The notes: generated by a model not told the origin, from the sequence alone. A stretch of DNA of 64,000 nucleotides from Heyndrickxia vini (GCF_016772275.1 NZ_CP065425.1:102001-166000); one strand, 5' to 3'. Shown: positions 1 through 11,376, numbered from the stretch's first letter. Translations and numbers: made by a program.

Positions 1-1
1 C

Positions 2-1180
2 TCTGAGCAAGAAGAAAGAGTCCTTACTGAATTAAAAGAGCTTAATAGAGTATTGGGCGGGGGAGTGGTTCCAGGATCACTTGTATTAATTGGCGGAGAC
101 CCTGGAATTGGAAAGTCTACACTTCTTCTTCAAGTATCATCTCAATTATCTAAACATAGTCACAAGGTATTATATATATCAGGTGAGGAATCCGTTAAAC
201 AAACAAAACTCCGTGCGGATCGTCTTGATATTTCATCAGAAACTCTTTATGTATTTTCCGAAACCAATCTTGAAGCGATTCATCAAACCATTCAAGAAAT
301 TACTCCGCAATTTGTTGTAATTGATTCCATCCAAACAATTTATCATCCAGAGGTAACTTCTGCACCCGGCAGTGTCTCGCAGGTTAGAGAGTGTACAGCT
401 GAATTAATGAGAATTGCAAAAACAAAAGGTATTGCAATTTTTATTGTTGGGCATGTTACGAAAGAGGGATCAATTGCTGGTCCAAGACTTTTAGAGCATA
501 TGGTAGATTCAGTGCTTTACTTTGAAGGTGAGCGCCACCATTCATATCGAATATTAAGGGCGGTTAAAAACCGATTCGGTTCTACAAATGAAATGGCAAT
601 TTTTGAAATGAAGGAGTTTGGACTTACAGAAGTAAATAATCCTTCGGAAATCTTTTTGGAGGAACGGTCGAAGGGAGCATCTGGGTCAACTGTGGTTGCC
701 TCAATGGAAGGAACGAGGCCGGTTCTCGTAGAAATTCAGGCCCTTATATCCCCTTCTATATATGGAATGCCAAGGAGAATGGGAACGGGCATAGATCATA
801 ATCGTGTGACATTATTGATGGCTGTATTAGAAAAAAGAGTTGGGTTATTATTGCAAAACCATGATGCTTATTTAAAAGTTGCTGGGGGAATAAAGTTAGA
901 TGAGCCGGCGATTGACCTAGGAATTATTATTAGTATTGCATCCAGCTTCCGTGATCAGCCAACTAATGCGGATGATTGTATAGTCGGAGAGGTTGGTCTT
1001 ACGGGAGAAGTAAGACGAGTTTCTCGAATTGAACAACGTGTTCAGGAGGCAGCAAAATTAGGGTTTAGTAGAATCATTTTGCCAAAAAATAATCTTGGCG
1101 GATGGAAAATACCTCAAGGAATACAAGTAATAGGAGTTTCAACTGTTCAGGAAGCATTACAACATGCACTAGGAGGATGA
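2..1180 (+). CDS. radA: DNA repair protein RadA (5' partial)
   Basis: RecA-like ATPase that helps process recombination intermediates. The frame is open from base 2 without a start, so about 65 N-terminal residues, including the expected zinc finger, lie outside the window. The visible 392 residues contain the Walker A motif [10 protein letters not shown], the RadA-specific KNRFG motif about 190 residues into the visible part, and a C-terminal Lon-protease-like domain. A TTG at 53 falls inside the conserved LNRVLGGG stretch and is not the start. It lies four bases upstream of disA, the order seen in B. subtilis, which suggests co-transcription. Confidence 0.96.
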   Translation, partial: SEQEERVLTELKELNRVLGGGVVPGSLVLIGGDPGIGKSTLLLQVSSQLSKHSHKVLYISGEESVKQTKLRADRLDISSETLYVFSETNLEAIHQTIQEITPQFVVIDSIQTIYHPEVTSAPGSVSQVRECTAELMRIAKTKGIAIFIVGHVTKEGSIAGPRLLEHMVDSVLYFEGERHHSYRILRAVKNRFGSTNEMAIFEMKEFGLTEVNNPSEIFLEERSKGASGSTVVASMEGTRPVLVEIQALISPSIYGMPRRMGTGIDHNRVTLLMAVLEKRVGLLLQNHDAYLKVAGGIKLDEPAIDLGIIISIASSFRDQPTNADDCIVGEVGLTGEVRRVSRIEQRVQEAAKLGFSRIILPKNNLGGWKIPQGIQVIGVSTVQEALQHALGG

Positions 1181-1184
1181 CTGA

Positions 1185-2258
1185 ATGGATGAAAAAAAGC
1201 TTCAACAAAAATCCATGTCTGAAATCTTACAGTTAATTGCCCCCGGTACACCGATACGTGAAGGAATAGATAATGTTTTGCGTGCAAACACAGGTGGATT
1301 GATCGTTCTTGGATATAATGATCGTATAAAAACCATTGTTGATGGTGGATTTACGATTAACTGTGTGTTTAGTCCCAGTTATTTATATGAACTAGCTAAA
1401 ATGGATGGTGCCATAATTTTAAATGAATCGGGAAATAAAATATTAATTGCAAATGCTCAGCTTGCACCGGATTCGTCTATATCCTCCTCAGAAACTGGAA
1501 TGCGGCATAGAACCGCTGAAAGGGTTGCAAAGCAAACAAAGTCTTTAGTTATCGCCATTTCACAAAGACGTAATGTCATTACGTTATATCAAGGGAATTT
1601 TCGCTACGCTTTAAAGGATATTGGCGTAATATTAACGAAAGCTAATCAAGCAATTCAAACGTTAGAAAAGTATAAGATGGTTTTAGACCAGAGCATCGCG
1701 AATTTGTCGGTATTAGAATTTGAAGAATTAGTTACTTACGGTGATTTATTACAAGTACTACATCGAGTAGAAATGGTTATTAGAATAAAAAAGGAGTTAA
1801 TAACCTATTTAAATGAATTAGGATCAGAAGGTAGACTAGTTCGTCTGCAGATGAAGGAATTGTTAACTGATATTGAAGAAGAAGCGATGCTCATTATTCG
1901 CGACTATGCATATGTAAATCAATTAAAACCAATTGAAATGCTACTACGTTTTCAAGATTTAGTTAGTTCAGAGGTATTAGATGATAATGTCATTATGAAA
2001 TTACTTGGTTTTAACAACTATATTCATCCAGATGATCATGTATGTCCTAGAGGATATAGAGTGTTGAATAAAATACCAAGGCTACCTATATCCATTATAG
2101 AGAATCTCATTAATCAATTTAATACTTTGCCTAATGTTTTAAAGGCAACCGTCGATGACCTTGATGATGTGGAGGGAATTGGCGAGGTAAGAGCAAGGAA
2201 AATTAAAGAAGGTTTAAAATTGATTAAAGAACAAACATTCGCTGATCGTCAATTGTAG
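1185..2258 (+). CDS. disA: DNA integrity scanning diadenylate cyclase DisA
   Basis: Makes cyclic di-AMP from two ATP and scans DNA for branched structures before sporulation. The 357-residue protein has the usual length. The catalytic DGA motif is at residues 74-76 and the RHR motif at 107-109, both in the N-terminal DAC domain. A helical spine follows, and a helix-hairpin-helix DNA-binding region lies near the C terminus ([12 protein letters not shown]). The start is preceded by AGGAGGA that overlaps the radA stop region, so translation is probably coupled to radA. Confidence 0.97.
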   Translation: MDEKKLQQKSMSEILQLIAPGTPIREGIDNVLRANTGGLIVLGYNDRIKTIVDGGFTINCVFSPSYLYELAKMDGAIILNESGNKILIANAQLAPDSSISSSETGMRHRTAERVAKQTKSLVIAISQRRNVITLYQGNFRYALKDIGVILTKANQAIQTLEKYKMVLDQSIANLSVLEFEELVTYGDLLQVLHRVEMVIRIKKELITYLNELGSEGRLVRLQMKELLTDIEEEAMLIIRDYAYVNQLKPIEMLLRFQDLVSSEVLDDNVIMKLLGFNNYIHPDDHVCPRGYRVLNKIPRLPISIIENLINQFNTLPNVLKATVDDLDDVEGIGEVRARKIKEGLKLIKEQTFADRQL

Positions 2259-2403
2259 AAACTACGAGGAGTTAATATTAAATGTGTATAAAATTTTATC
2301 AATATAACGAAACCATGTCTAAAAGATTACATTCTAAAAATATTCATGAATCAAACGTTTTAAACTTTAGAAATTGTTTATAATGAATAAAGGAGGTGAA
2401 GAA

Positions 2404-3498
2404 ATGTTAAAACGTATTGTTCAAGCTTGTTTTATTATCATTGGTGGGACACTTGGGATATTTCTTTTGCCCGAGCTTCTGAAACTATTGAATTTATCCC
2501 ATCAAGTTGCGATTAATAATCCATATGTTACAGCTATTTTGGGCGCTATTATCTTTTATTTTATTTCTTTTTGGGCTGTAGATTATGTTGTGGGTTTTGT
2601 AAAGTGGTTTGAAGATTCAATTGTTAAAGCTCCAATTACGGAAATCATATCCGGAAGTCTTGGTTTAATTTTTGGTCTTTTTGTCGCATATTTATTCGGA
2701 ATTCCTTTTAATCATATGGAGATTCCAATTTTAAATACAGTCATTCCGATCCTATTAACATTACTTCTTGGGTATGTAGGTTTTCAGGTAGGTTTTAAAA
2801 AGCGTGAAGAACTTATGAGTTTATTTACCATTCCTACACGTCAAAAAAAGAAAAGTTCAATTGAGTCAGAAGAAGAAGTCAAGGAATCAAAATCATTGAA
2901 ACTTTTAGATACAAGTGTCATTATAGATGGGAGAATTGCAGATATATGTCAAACGGGGTTCCTTGATGGAATCATAGTTATTCCCCAATTTGTGTTAGAA
3001 GAGTTGCAGCATATAGCAGATTCATCTGATGCGCTTAAGAGAAATCGAGGTCGCCGTGGATTAGATATTTTAAAACGTATCCAAAAGGAGCTCCCAATCG
3101 AGGTTCAGATTTATGAGGGCGATTTTGAAGATATTCAAGAAGTGGATAGTAAGTTAATCAAGCTTGCAAAGTTAACAAACGGAATTGTTGTTACGAATGA
3201 TTTCAATCTTAACAAAGTTTGTGATCTTCAAGGTGTACAAGTTTTAAATATTAACGATTTAGCGAATGCAGTAAAGCCGGTAGTTCTTCCAGGAGAAGAG
3301 TTAAATGTTCAACTAATTAAGGATGGAAAAGAATATCATCAAGGAATCGCTTATTTAGATGATGGTACGATGATTGTAGTTGAAGAAGGAAGAAACTATA
3401 TTGGTAAACGAATTGATGTTTTAGTTACAAGTGTATTGCAAACATCAGCGGGAAGAATGATATTCGCTAAGCCGAAGCTATTAGAGAAAGCATTATAA
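2404..3498 (+). CDS. yacL: YacL-type membrane PIN/TRAM domain protein
   Basis: The 364-residue protein has about four hydrophobic N-terminal segments, a charged linker near residue 150, a PIN nuclease-like domain beginning [15 protein letters not shown], and a C-terminal TRAM RNA-binding domain. ATG 2404 is chosen because AAAGGAGGTGA sits directly upstream; an in-frame start 30 bases earlier lies before that ribosome site. The family is conserved next to disA and ispD in Bacilli, and its cellular role is not established. The PIN acidic residues (D in LDTS, D in VTND) are visible, so nuclease activity is possible but is an inference. Confidence 0.9.
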   Translation: MLKRIVQACFIIIGGTLGIFLLPELLKLLNLSHQVAINNPYVTAILGAIIFYFISFWAVDYVVGFVKWFEDSIVKAPITEIISGSLGLIFGLFVAYLFGIPFNHMEIPILNTVIPILLTLLLGYVGFQVGFKKREELMSLFTIPTRQKKKSSIESEEEVKESKSLKLLDTSVIIDGRIADICQTGFLDGIIVIPQFVLEELQHIADSSDALKRNRGRRGLDILKRIQKELPIEVQIYEGDFEDIQEVDSKLIKLAKLTNGIVVTNDFNLNKVCDLQGVQVLNINDLANAVKPVVLPGEELNVQLIKDGKEYHQGIAYLDDGTMIVVEEGRNYIGKRIDVLVTSVLQTSAGRMIFAKPKLLEKAL

Positions 3499-3515
3499 TA
3501 ATAGGAGTATATTAT

Positions 3516-4205
3516 ATGGATTATCAGGTAATCATTCCTGCGGCTGGGCAAGGAAAAAGAATGGGTGTAGGGAAAAACAAATTATTGTTGGAATTACAAG
3601 AACAGCCAGTCATTCTTCATACGATAAATGTTTTCCTCCATGATCAAAACTGCAAAGGAATTATTTTAGTGATTCAACCTGATGATGAGCGGATATTTAA
3701 AGAATTATTAAAAACACGTCCTATGAAAGAGAAAATAAAAACCGTTTATGGTGGTACTGAGAGACAGTTTAGTGTGTACAATGGTCTACAGGCAGTAGAA
3801 AATACAGAAATTGTACTTGTCCATGATGGTGCTAGGCCTTTTATTAAATTAAGCGTTATTCATCAATTAGTGGAGAAAGCGCATAGACATGGTGCCGCGA
3901 TTGCTGCTGTACCTGTAAAAGACACGATTAAAAAGGTCGATCAACACCAAGTAATGGAGACGGTAGAGCGTTCAAGCTTGTGGCAGGTTCAAACTCCACA
4001 GGCTTTTCGTTTTTCGATTCTTTTTCGCGCACATCAACAGGCTCATCGAGAAAACTTCCTTGGAACGGATGAATCTTCCCTTGTGGAACGACTAGGTTAT
4101 TCAGTCAATGTCGTCACTGGAGATTATGATAATATTAAGTTAACAACTCCAGAGGATCTTTATTTTGCCGAAGCTATATTAAAGAAAAGGTCTGTTATGA
4201 AATAA
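3516..4205 (+). CDS. ispD: 2-C-methyl-D-erythritol 4-phosphate cytidylyltransferase
   Basis: Third step of the MEP isoprenoid pathway, transferring CMP from CTP to methylerythritol phosphate. The 229-residue product has the nucleotide-binding signature PAAGQGKRM near the N terminus, VHDGARPF in the middle and TDESSLVERLG near the end, all typical of IspD. It starts 18 bases after yacL with a GGAGTA ribosome site. ispF follows after about 130 bases instead of directly abutting, but pathway logic and gene order still link the two. Confidence 0.96.
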   Translation: MDYQVIIPAAGQGKRMGVGKNKLLLELQEQPVILHTINVFLHDQNCKGIILVIQPDDERIFKELLKTRPMKEKIKTVYGGTERQFSVYNGLQAVENTEIVLVHDGARPFIKLSVIHQLVEKAHRHGAAIAAVPVKDTIKKVDQHQVMETVERSSLWQVQTPQAFRFSILFRAHQQAHRENFLGTDESSLVERLGYSVNVVTGDYDNIKLTTPEDLYFAEAILKKRSVMK

Positions 4206-4337
4206 TAAATACAATTTAAAGAAAAGCCTTTGCTAAAGTTCAATGTTGAAATTGATGCCATGTCGATGGGAACAAAAATCAATAACCAAGCTTAACATAG
4301 CAAAAGAAAAAACAGAATAAAAGGAGAATACTTGCAG

Positions 4338-4814
4338 ATGTTTCGAATAGGTCAAGGATATGATGTCCATCAATTAGTTGAAGGAAGACCACTTATTATC
4401 GGAGGAGTCCACATACCTTATGAAAAGGGGTTATTAGGTCACTCCGACGCGGATGTATTATTACACACAGTTGCCGATGCGAGTTTAGGTGCCATTGGTG
4501 AAGGCGATATAGGAAGGCATTTTCCGGATACAGACCCTCTGTTCAAAGACGCTGATTCAGCCGTACTTTTAAAGCATGTATGGAAGTTAGTTAAACAAAA
4601 GGGATATTGTTTGGGAAATATTGATTGTACAATTATTGCTCAACAACCTAAAATGGCTCCATATATAGAAGAAATTCGCCAAAGAATTGCAGAGCTTTTA
4701 GAAGGTGAAATTGAGCAAGTCAATGTAAAAGCTACAACAACTGAAAAATTAGGGTTTACTGGAAGAGGAGAAGGGATTGCCGCAATGGCGGTCATTCTTT
4801 TGGAACAAAAATAA
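4338..4814 (+). CDS. ispF: 2-C-methyl-D-erythritol 2,4-cyclodiphosphate synthase
   Basis: Fifth MEP pathway step, which cyclises the CDP-methylerythritol 2-phosphate to MEcPP with loss of CMP. The 158-residue product begins [13 protein letters not shown] and keeps the metal-binding DVH, the HSDADVLLH segment and the C-terminal [11 protein letters not shown] motif. ATG 4338 is preferred because it matches the family N terminus; a TTG six bases upstream is closer to the AAGGAG site and could also be used. IspF works as a homotrimer in the cytosol. Confidence 0.95.
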   Translation: MFRIGQGYDVHQLVEGRPLIIGGVHIPYEKGLLGHSDADVLLHTVADASLGAIGEGDIGRHFPDTDPLFKDADSAVLLKHVWKLVKQKGYCLGNIDCTIIAQQPKMAPYIEEIRQRIAELLEGEIEQVNVKATTTEKLGFTGRGEGIAAMAVILLEQK

Positions 4815-4934
4815 GTGGGAAATATTTCGCGATGATTTAAATAAAGTTTCAAGAGGTTCCTTTTAACTTACATGAGCTGGTGATAAAATAAACCAGTATA
4901 TAAAAAAAGAAATATCATTTAGGAGGAAAAATTC

Positions 4935-6392
4935 ATGTCAGCCGATATACGTGTTCGATATGCACCAAGTCCAACTGGCCATTTACATATAGGAAATGCC
5001 AGAACGGCTCTTTTTAATTACTTGTTTGCTCGCAGTCAAGGGGGAAAGTTTATTATCCGAATTGAGGATACCGACCAAAAGCGAAATATTGCAGGTGGAG
5101 AGGAAAGTCAGCTGAAATATTTAAAATGGTTAGGAATCGATTGGGATGAGAGCGTCGATAAAGAAGGTGAATATGCACCATATCGTCAATCTGAACGTAG
5201 AACTATTTATCAAAAGTATTACAATGATTTACTCGAAAGAGATTTAGCTTATAAGTGCTACTGTACTGAAGAGGAATTAGAAGCTGAACGCGAAGAACAA
5301 CTCGCTCGTGGAGAAACTCCGAAATACTCACGCAAATGCCGTCATTTATCTAAAGAAGAGCAAGAGCGACTTGAAAATGAAGGCAGGAAACCAAGTATTC
5401 GCTTTGCTGTTCCAGAAGGACGTGTCTATTCTTTTAAGGATATGGTGAAAGACGAAGTATCCTTTGAAGCAGATGGCTTTGGTGATTTCGTTATTATTAA
5501 AAAGGACGGAATTCCAACCTACAATTTTGCGGTAGCTGTGGATGATCATTTAATGGAAATATCCCATGTTCTTCGTGGAGATGACCATATTACAAATACG
5601 CCGAAGCAATTAATGATTTATGAAGCATTTGGTTGGGAGCCACCGGTGTTTGGACATATGACATTAATCGTAAACGAAAGTCGTAAAAAGCTTAGTAAAC
5701 GTGATGAAAGCATTATACAATTTATTGAGCAATACGAAGAACTTGGTTATTTGCCGGAAGCATTATTCAATTTTATTGCTTTATTAGGCTGGTCTCCACA
5801 AGGTGAGGAAGAATTATTTACAAAAGAAGAGTTTATCAAGATTTTTGATGCCGAACGGTTATCTAAATCTCCTGCTTTGTTTGACAAACAAAAGCTTACG
5901 TGGATGAATAATCAATATGTAAAAAAGCTTGACTTAGATCGTGCTGTAGAAATTTCACTTCCACATCTTATTAAAGCTAAACTAGTAAGTGAGAAATTAT
6001 CGGATCAAGAATATAATTGGGTTCAGCATTTAATTGCGCTATACCAAGACCAAATGAGTTATGGTGCTGAAATAGTAGAGCTATCGAAGTTGTTTTTTGC
6101 TGATACTATTGAGTACGATGAGGAAGCAAAAGAAATTCTCGGTGAAGAACAAGTACCTGAAGTACTATCAGCTTTTTTAAATGAGGTTAATGGAATAGAA
6201 GAATTTAAAGCTGAAGAAATACAAAAATCCATTAAAAGTGTTCAAAAGTCGACTGGCCATAAAGGAAAAAAACTATTTATGCCAATTAGGGTAGCGGTAA
6301 CTGGGCAAGCTCATGGACCTGATTTACCAAAGGCGATTGAACTTTTAGGCAAGGAAAAAATTATTAAGCGACTTGATGCTCTTATTGGTTAA
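4935..6392 (+). CDS. gltX: Glutamate--tRNA ligase
   Basis: Charges tRNA-Glu, and in Bacilli usually also tRNA-Gln as a non-discriminating enzyme that depends on GatCAB. The 485-residue class I synthetase has the HIGH-type motif HLHIGNART near residue 18 and the KMSKS-type motif KLSKRDES near residue 255. A CYC/CRH cysteine-histidine cluster in the acceptor-binding region could bind zinc. It has an AGGAGG ribosome site, and its stop codon overlaps the -35 box of the cysE leader promoter. Confidence 0.97.
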   Translation: MSADIRVRYAPSPTGHLHIGNARTALFNYLFARSQGGKFIIRIEDTDQKRNIAGGEESQLKYLKWLGIDWDESVDKEGEYAPYRQSERRTIYQKYYNDLLERDLAYKCYCTEEELEAEREEQLARGETPKYSRKCRHLSKEEQERLENEGRKPSIRFAVPEGRVYSFKDMVKDEVSFEADGFGDFVIIKKDGIPTYNFAVAVDDHLMEISHVLRGDDHITNTPKQLMIYEAFGWEPPVFGHMTLIVNESRKKLSKRDESIIQFIEQYEELGYLPEALFNFIALLGWSPQGEEELFTKEEFIKIFDAERLSKSPALFDKQKLTWMNNQYVKKLDLDRAVEISLPHLIKAKLVSEKLSDQEYNWVQHLIALYQDQMSYGAEIVELSKLFFADTIEYDEEAKEILGEEQVPEVLSAFLNEVNGIEEFKAEEIQKSIKSVQKSTGHKGKKLFMPIRVAVTGQAHGPDLPKAIELLGKEKIIKRLDALIG

Positions 6393-6417
6393 CATTTTTA
6401 AGAAAATGTAATATAGT
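6389..6417 (+). promoter_or_regulatory. Sigma-A promoter of the cysE T-box leader
   Basis: TTAACA (6389-6394), a 17-base spacer and TATAGT (6412-6417). The -35 overlaps the gltX stop. Transcription from about 6424 would cover the whole T-box leader. Confidence 0.6.
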
Positions 6418-6423
6418 AAGATT

Positions 6424-6748
6424 AATAAATGAGAGTTAATGAAAATTATATAGATTAAAGTGTGGAAGAGGAGAAGTAAAAAAACGATTGCTTCAAAATG
6501 AATTTCCCTGTGTGAACTTCATTGAAAGAGAGAACCATCACCGGCTGAAAGTGGTTTAAGCCTCTCGTTATTTGAAATGCACCTCTGAATCTTTTTCCGA
6601 ACGACACGGTTAAGTAGGATTAGGCGGTTACCCATCGTTAAAAGGGATGAGTTGGGATGTAATAGACCAGTTTGATCTATTATATTCAAACAGAGTGGAA
6701 CCGCGTAGTAAGCGTCTCTGTCTATTCAGAGACGCTTTTTTTATTTCC
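6424..6748 (+). promoter_or_regulatory. Cysteine T-box riboswitch upstream of cysE-cysS
   Basis: A long leader carries the T-box core GAGTGGAACCGCG (about 6693-6705), which is the segment that pairs with the uncharged tRNA acceptor end. Immediately after it is an intrinsic terminator, with stem AGCGTCTCTG/CAGAGACGCT (6711-6736) and a T run. A TGC triplet in AAATGCACC (6578-6580) is a good cysteine specifier, which fits the downstream genes for cysteine synthesis and cysteinyl-tRNA. By family knowledge, uncharged tRNA-Cys binding stabilises the antiterminator and raises transcription. Confidence 0.92.
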
Positions 6749-6792
6749 AAAAAATATCGTTCCAATTATACATCGAAAGGGGGAGTGAGGGC

Positions 6793-7464
6793 ATGTTTAA
6801 ACGAATGAAGGAAGACATCGAAGTTGTATTCGAACAAGACCCAGCTGCTCGAAGTCATGTTGAGGTTATTCTTACCTACTCTGGACTGCATGCAATATGG
6901 GCACACCGAGTGGCCCACAGTTTTTATAAAAGAAAGTTATTTTTCATTGCCAGGGTCATTTCACAGGTAAGTCGCTTTTTTACAGGCATTGAAATACACC
7001 CAGGAGCTACGATTGGTCGCCGCTTTTTTATCGACCATGGGATGGGTGTAGTGATTGGTGAAACATGTGAAATTGGAGATAATGTAACTGTTTATCAAGG
7101 AGTTACATTAGGGGGAACAGGTAAAGAAAAGGGCAAGCGTCACCCGACAATTAAGGATAATGCATTAATTGCTACTGGAGCTAAAGTTTTAGGATCCATA
7201 ACAGTTGGAGAGAATTCTAAAATAGGTGCAGGATCAGTTGTTTTAAGGGATGTACCTTCAAACTCCACGGTTGTTGGAATTCCTGGACGTGTCGTTATTC
7301 AAGATGGAGTAAAAATCAAGAAGGACTTAAATCACAGTGATTTGCCGGACCCAGTGGCGGATCGATGTTCTGCTATTGAGAAGAAAATACATTTGTTAGA
7401 AGCAGAAATTGTTCGGTTAAAAACGGAAGGAGTCGAAAAAGAAAATGTCAATTCAACTTTATAA
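6793..7464 (+). CDS. cysE: Serine O-acetyltransferase
   Basis: Acetylates serine with acetyl-CoA, the first committed step of cysteine synthesis. The 223-residue protein has an N-terminal helical region and then a left-handed beta-helix of hexapeptide repeats ([32 protein letters not shown]). The catalytic His-Asp pair lies in FIDHGMG. GGGGGAGTGAG precedes the ATG. It overlaps cysS by 20 bases, and both genes follow the cysteine T-box, so synthesis and tRNA charging respond to the same signal. Confidence 0.97.
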   Translation: MFKRMKEDIEVVFEQDPAARSHVEVILTYSGLHAIWAHRVAHSFYKRKLFFIARVISQVSRFFTGIEIHPGATIGRRFFIDHGMGVVIGETCEIGDNVTVYQGVTLGGTGKEKGKRHPTIKDNALIATGAKVLGSITVGENSKIGAGSVVLRDVPSNSTVVGIPGRVVIQDGVKIKKDLNHSDLPDPVADRCSAIEKKIHLLEAEIVRLKTEGVEKENVNSTL

Positions 7465-8842
7465 TACATTAACCCGAAAAAAGGAACCGTTTATCCCGCT
7501 TGAAGAGGGAAAAGTAAAAATGTATGTTTGCGGGCCCACTGTTTATAATTATATTCATATTGGAAACGCAAGACCTGCCATTGTTTTTGATACGGTAAGA
7601 AGATATTTAGAGTATCGTGGTTACGATGTGAATTTTGTATCAAATTTCACAGATGTTGATGATAAGCTCATTAAAGCGGCTAAAGAACTAGGTGAAGATG
7701 TACCAACGATTGCTGACCGCTTTATCGATGCATATTTTGAAGATGTTTCAGCACTCGGTTGCCATACAGCCGATGTTCATCCGCGAGTTACGGAGAATAT
7801 GGATATTATTATCGAATTTATTGAGACCTTAATTAGTAAGGGTCATGCTTACGAATCTCATGGAGATGTTTATTATCGAACAAGAAGTTTTGATGAATAC
7901 GGAAAATTATCTCATCAATCCATTGATGACCTTAAATCGGGAGCTCGTATTGAAGTAGGTGAAAAAAAGGAAGATGCCTTGGATTTTGCTTTATGGAAAG
8001 CTGCGAAAGAAGGAGAAATTTATTGGGAAAGCCCATGGGGAAAAGGGCGTCCAGGCTGGCATATTGAATGCTCGGCGATGGCACGAAAATATTTAGGTGA
8101 TACAATTGATATTCATGCGGGAGGTCAAGATTTAACTTTCCCTCATCACGAAAATGAAATTGCTCAATCAGAGGCATTAACAGGTAAGCTGTTCTCCCGT
8201 TATTGGATGCACAATGGCTATATTAATATCGACAATGAGAAAATGTCTAAATCACTCGGAAACTTTGTATTAGTGCATGATATTATTAAACATTATGATC
8301 CGCAAGTACTTCGTTTCTTTATGTTAGCTGTGCACTATCGCAATCCGATTAATTATAGTGAGGAACTGTTAGGGAATGCAGGGAGCGGATTAGATCGTTT
8401 AAAAACCTCATATCAAAATATTAAACATCGTTTACAAAGCAGCAACAACCTAACAGATAATGATCAAGAATGGCTTGATAAAATTAATCATTATCATAAT
8501 GAATTTATACAAGAGATGGATGATGATTTTAATACAGCAAATGGAATTTCCGTACTATTTGAGCTTTCGAAACAAGCGAACTATTATTTAAGAGAAAAAA
8601 ATACATCCGAAAAAGTGCTGCATGCATTTATGGATGAATTCAAAAGTTTATTTGAAGTTTTAGGTTTAAAATTGGAATCCGATGAGCTCTTGGATGAAGA
8701 AATTGAAGCGTTAATTCAAAAACGAAATCAAGCAAGAAAAGATAGAGATTTTGGCTTAGCTGATGCAATCCGTGACCAATTAAAAGAAATGAATATCATT
8801 CTAGAAGATACCCCGCAAGGAATTAGATGGAAGAGAGGGTAA
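7445..8842 (+). CDS. cysS: Cysteine--tRNA ligase
   Basis: Class I synthetase that attaches cysteine to tRNA-Cys. The 465-residue protein has the HIGH motif in [10 protein letters not shown] and the KMSKS motif in [11 protein letters not shown]. Expected zinc ligands are visible: Cys in YVCGPT, Cys in HIECSAMA, and His/Glu in [10 protein letters not shown]. The start lies inside the end of cysE, so the two are translationally coupled. Length and motifs are ordinary for the family. Confidence 0.97.
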   Translation: MSIQLYNTLTRKKEPFIPLEEGKVKMYVCGPTVYNYIHIGNARPAIVFDTVRRYLEYRGYDVNFVSNFTDVDDKLIKAAKELGEDVPTIADRFIDAYFEDVSALGCHTADVHPRVTENMDIIIEFIETLISKGHAYESHGDVYYRTRSFDEYGKLSHQSIDDLKSGARIEVGEKKEDALDFALWKAAKEGEIYWESPWGKGRPGWHIECSAMARKYLGDTIDIHAGGQDLTFPHHENEIAQSEALTGKLFSRYWMHNGYINIDNEKMSKSLGNFVLVHDIIKHYDPQVLRFFMLAVHYRNPINYSEELLGNAGSGLDRLKTSYQNIKHRLQSSNNLTDNDQEWLDKINHYHNEFIQEMDDDFNTANGISVLFELSKQANYYLREKNTSEKVLHAFMDEFKSLFEVLGLKLESDELLDEEIEALIQKRNQARKDRDFGLADAIRDQLKEMNIILEDTPQGIRWKRG

Positions 8843-8845
8843 ACA

Positions 8846-9253
8846 ATGATAGAAATTGAAAAGAGTGTTGATGTAATGCAGCTGAATAGTCTTGCCTTGG
8901 CTTACATGGGGGATGCGGTATATGAAGTATATATACGGCATCACCTCCTCCATTTGGGAAAGACGAAGCCTCATCATCTCCACAAGGAAGCTACGAAATA
9001 TGTTTCTGCTAAAGCACAAGCGTCTATATTAAAAAACTTTCAGGAAGAAAATGTTTTAACAGAAGAGGAACAAGTAATAGTGAAACGCGGTAGAAATGCT
9101 AAATCTGGATCAATTCCGAAGAATACAGATGTTCAAACATATAACCATAGTACCGGATTTGAAGCTTTAATTGGACATTTGTATTTAAATAAAGATTTAG
9201 CAAGATTAGAAAGTATTATTGCAAGCGCTATTCAAACAGTAGAGCGATTGTAA
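8846..9253 (+). CDS. mrnC: Mini-ribonuclease 3
   Basis: Mini-RNase III processes the 23S rRNA precursor ends in Bacillus. The 135-residue protein is a single RNase III catalytic domain without a dsRNA-binding domain. It has the signature LALAYMGDAVYE near residue 17, containing the catalytic acidic residues, and the conserved GRNAKSG and YNHSTGFEALIGHLYL segments. It starts three bases after cysS, which matches B. subtilis order. Confidence 0.95.
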   Translation: MIEIEKSVDVMQLNSLALAYMGDAVYEVYIRHHLLHLGKTKPHHLHKEATKYVSAKAQASILKNFQEENVLTEEEQVIVKRGRNAKSGSIPKNTDVQTYNHSTGFEALIGHLYLNKDLARLESIIASAIQTVERL

Positions 9254-9287
9254 TCAGATAATAAAAATAAGGCAGGAGGTTTCATCA

Positions 9288-10031
9288 ATGGATCAAGATT
9301 ATATTGCAGGAAAAAACCCTGTTATTGAAGCGCTAAAATCCAACCGTGATATTAATAAAATCTGGATTGCAGAAGGTTCAGCTAAGGGACAGATGCAGCA
9401 AGTTATACAGTTGGCCAAGCAGTCAAGAGTATTGGTACAATATGTTCCCAAACAGAAAATTGATCAAATGGTAAAAGAAAATCATCAAGGGGTAGTGGCG
9501 CTTGTAGCTGCATATCAATATGCGGAATTAGATGACCTATTTAAACGAGCGGAACAAAAAAATGAAGATCCTTTCTTCTTAATTTTAGATGAATTAGAAG
9601 ATCCGCATAACTTAGGATCTATATTGAGAACTGCTGATGCGGCTGGAGTACACGGGGTAATTATACCGAAGCGTAGGGCGGTTGGACTAACAGCTACTGT
9701 AGCCAAAGCATCAACGGGAGCAATTGAGTATGTTCCTGTTGTGAGAGTTACTAATATAGCTAGAACGATTTCGGAATTAAAAGAACGAGGAGTATGGATA
9801 TTTGGTACGGATGCAAAAGGTAGTCAGGACTACCGTTCAATGGATGGATCGATGCCGTTAGCTATTGTTATCGGAAGTGAAGGCAAAGGAATTAGTCGGC
9901 TGATTAAAGAAAATTGTGATTTTCTCGTCCACTTACCAATGATAGGCCACGTTACATCTCTAAATGCCTCGGTAGCGGCAAGTTTATTAATTTATGAGGT
10001 TTATCGAAAACGTTATCCTCAAGGTGAATAA
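9288..10031 (+). CDS. rlmB: 23S rRNA (guanosine-2'-O)-methyltransferase RlmB-like (SpoU family)
   Basis: The 247-residue protein has an N-terminal L30-like substrate-binding domain (IAGKNPVIEAL) and a C-terminal SPOUT knot. SpoU motifs are visible: LDELEDPHNLGSILRTADAAG, IVIGSEGKGISRL and HLPMIGHVTSLNASVAAS. Family members methylate a 23S guanosine with AdoMet. It has a strong AGGAGG site and sits between mrnC and rae1, as in B. subtilis (yacO). Confidence 0.94.
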   Translation: MDQDYIAGKNPVIEALKSNRDINKIWIAEGSAKGQMQQVIQLAKQSRVLVQYVPKQKIDQMVKENHQGVVALVAAYQYAELDDLFKRAEQKNEDPFFLILDELEDPHNLGSILRTADAAGVHGVIIPKRRAVGLTATVAKASTGAIEYVPVVRVTNIARTISELKERGVWIFGTDAKGSQDYRSMDGSMPLAIVIGSEGKGISRLIKENCDFLVHLPMIGHVTSLNASVAASLLIYEVYRKRYPQGE

Positions 10032-10033
10032 AA

Positions 10034-10543
10034 ATGGACATTTTGCTTGTGGATGGCTATAACATTATTGGTGCATGGCCAGAGCTTAGACAACTTAAGA
10101 ACATTAATTTAAGTCATGCAAGAGATCGATTAATTGAGCGGATGGCGGAATACCAAGGATACACCGGGTACAGGGTCATTATCGTCTTTGATGCGCTTTA
10201 TGTAAAAGGAATGGAAAAAAAATATCGACAACATAAGGTGGAAGTTATTTTTACAAAAGAAAATGAATCTGCTGATGAACGCATAGAAAAAATGGCCATT
10301 CAAATGAGCAATAGAAAAACTCAAATTCATGTAGCAACTTCTGATTTCACCGAACAATGGGCTATATTTGGCCAGGGAGCGCTAAGGATCTCTGCTCGAG
10401 AATTACTTAATGAAATGAATATGATTAATCAACAGATAGAAAAAAACGTAAGGAATTCACATCAAGATAAGCCCTTTTCAAGAATTGAGCTAAGTAAAGA
10501 TGTTGCAGAAATGTTCGAAAAACTTCGAAGAGGAAAACAATGA
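10034..10543 (+). CDS. rae1: NYN/PIN-domain ribosome-associated endonuclease (Rae1/YacP family)
   Basis: The 169-residue NYN-domain protein begins MDILLVDGYNIIGAW, and its conserved acidic residues (D in LVDGYN, D in VIVFDA, D in ATSDFTEQ) form the expected nuclease site. B. subtilis Rae1 cuts mRNA in the ribosomal A site. It is two bases after rlmB and just before the sigH promoter. Assignment rests on family similarity and gene position. Confidence 0.9.
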   Translation: MDILLVDGYNIIGAWPELRQLKNINLSHARDRLIERMAEYQGYTGYRVIIVFDALYVKGMEKKYRQHKVEVIFTKENESADERIEKMAIQMSNRKTQIHVATSDFTEQWAIFGQGALRISARELLNEMNMINQQIEKNVRNSHQDKPFSRIELSKDVAEMFEKLRRGKQ

Positions 10544-10546
10544 GTA

Positions 10547-10576
10547 TTGACGCTTGAAAATTCTGTAATGTATAAT
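10547..10576 (+). promoter_or_regulatory. Sigma-A promoter for sigH
   Basis: TTGACG (10547-10552), an 18-base spacer and a perfect TATAAT (10571-10576), starting just after the rae1 stop. It gives sigH its own promoter, as in B. subtilis. Confidence 0.75.
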
Positions 10577-10615
10577 ATTTCTATCTATTGCTTCAGAGCG
10601 GTCAGGGGGATTTAT

Positions 10616-11266
10616 GTGAACCTAAATATGAAGGTACCACATAATGAAAATTATGTGATGATGGAAGATGAGCAATTGATTGAGTTGGTGCACAAAGGTG
10701 ATAGTGATGCTTTAGACTATCTTATTCAAAAGTATCGCAATTTCGTCCGAGCTAAGGCACGTTCTTATTTTTTAATTGGTGCTGATAAGGAGGATATTGT
10801 CCAAGAGGGAATGATTGGTTTGTATAAGGCCATTCGTGATTATAAAGAGGACAAGCTTACTTCATTTAAAGCATTTGCAGAACTATGTATAACCCGCCAA
10901 ATAATAACTGCAATAAAAACTGCCACCCGTCAGAAGCATATTCCACTGAACTCGTATGTTTCACTTGATAAACCAATATACGATGAAGAATCTGATCGAA
11001 CCCTAATGGATGTAATATCAGGTGCAAAAATGATGAACCCAGAGGAACTAATTATTAACCGTGAAAAATACGGAAATATAGAGGGGAAGATTTCCGAATT
11101 ATTAAGTGACCTGGAAAGAAAGGTATTAGCTTTATATTTGGATGGTCAGTCATATCAGGAAATTTCAGAAGAGTTAAATCGCCATGTTAAATCGATTGAC
11201 AACGCATTGCAGCGTGTGAAGAGAAAGCTTGAGCGTTATTTGGAGGTCCGAGAATTTAGTTCATAA
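10616..11266 (+). CDS. sigH: RNA polymerase sigma-H factor (Spo0H)
   Basis: Sigma-70 family factor for early sporulation and transition-state genes. The 216-residue product keeps region 2 (DALDYLIQKYRNFVRAKARSYF, GADKEDIVQEGMIGLYKAI) and the region 4 helix-turn-helix (LSDLERKVLALYLDGQSYQEISEELN). GTG 10616 is preferred: it follows AGGGGGA at normal spacing and matches the family N terminus. Longer in-frame readings would start upstream of its own promoter. Its presence supports a spore-forming host. Confidence 0.95.
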   Translation: MNLNMKVPHNENYVMMEDEQLIELVHKGDSDALDYLIQKYRNFVRAKARSYFLIGADKEDIVQEGMIGLYKAIRDYKEDKLTSFKAFAELCITRQIITAIKTATRQKHIPLNSYVSLDKPIYDEESDRTLMDVISGAKMMNPEELIINREKYGNIEGKISELLSDLERKVLALYLDGQSYQEISEELNRHVKSIDNALQRVKRKLERYLEVREFSS

Positions 11267-11376
11267 TAAGCCTAATATTGACAAATTTAGATTTTGCATG
11301 TTACTTTTTAAACAGATAAATGAATTAGTAGATAATTTTATAATAAATTATGTTAACCTAAGTAGTAGGTGTTTTT

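Noticed and set aside
2379-2384. A perfect TATAAT just upstream of yacL as its promoter
   Set aside because: The predicted start would fall within the ribosome binding site, and no good -35 is present at the right distance.
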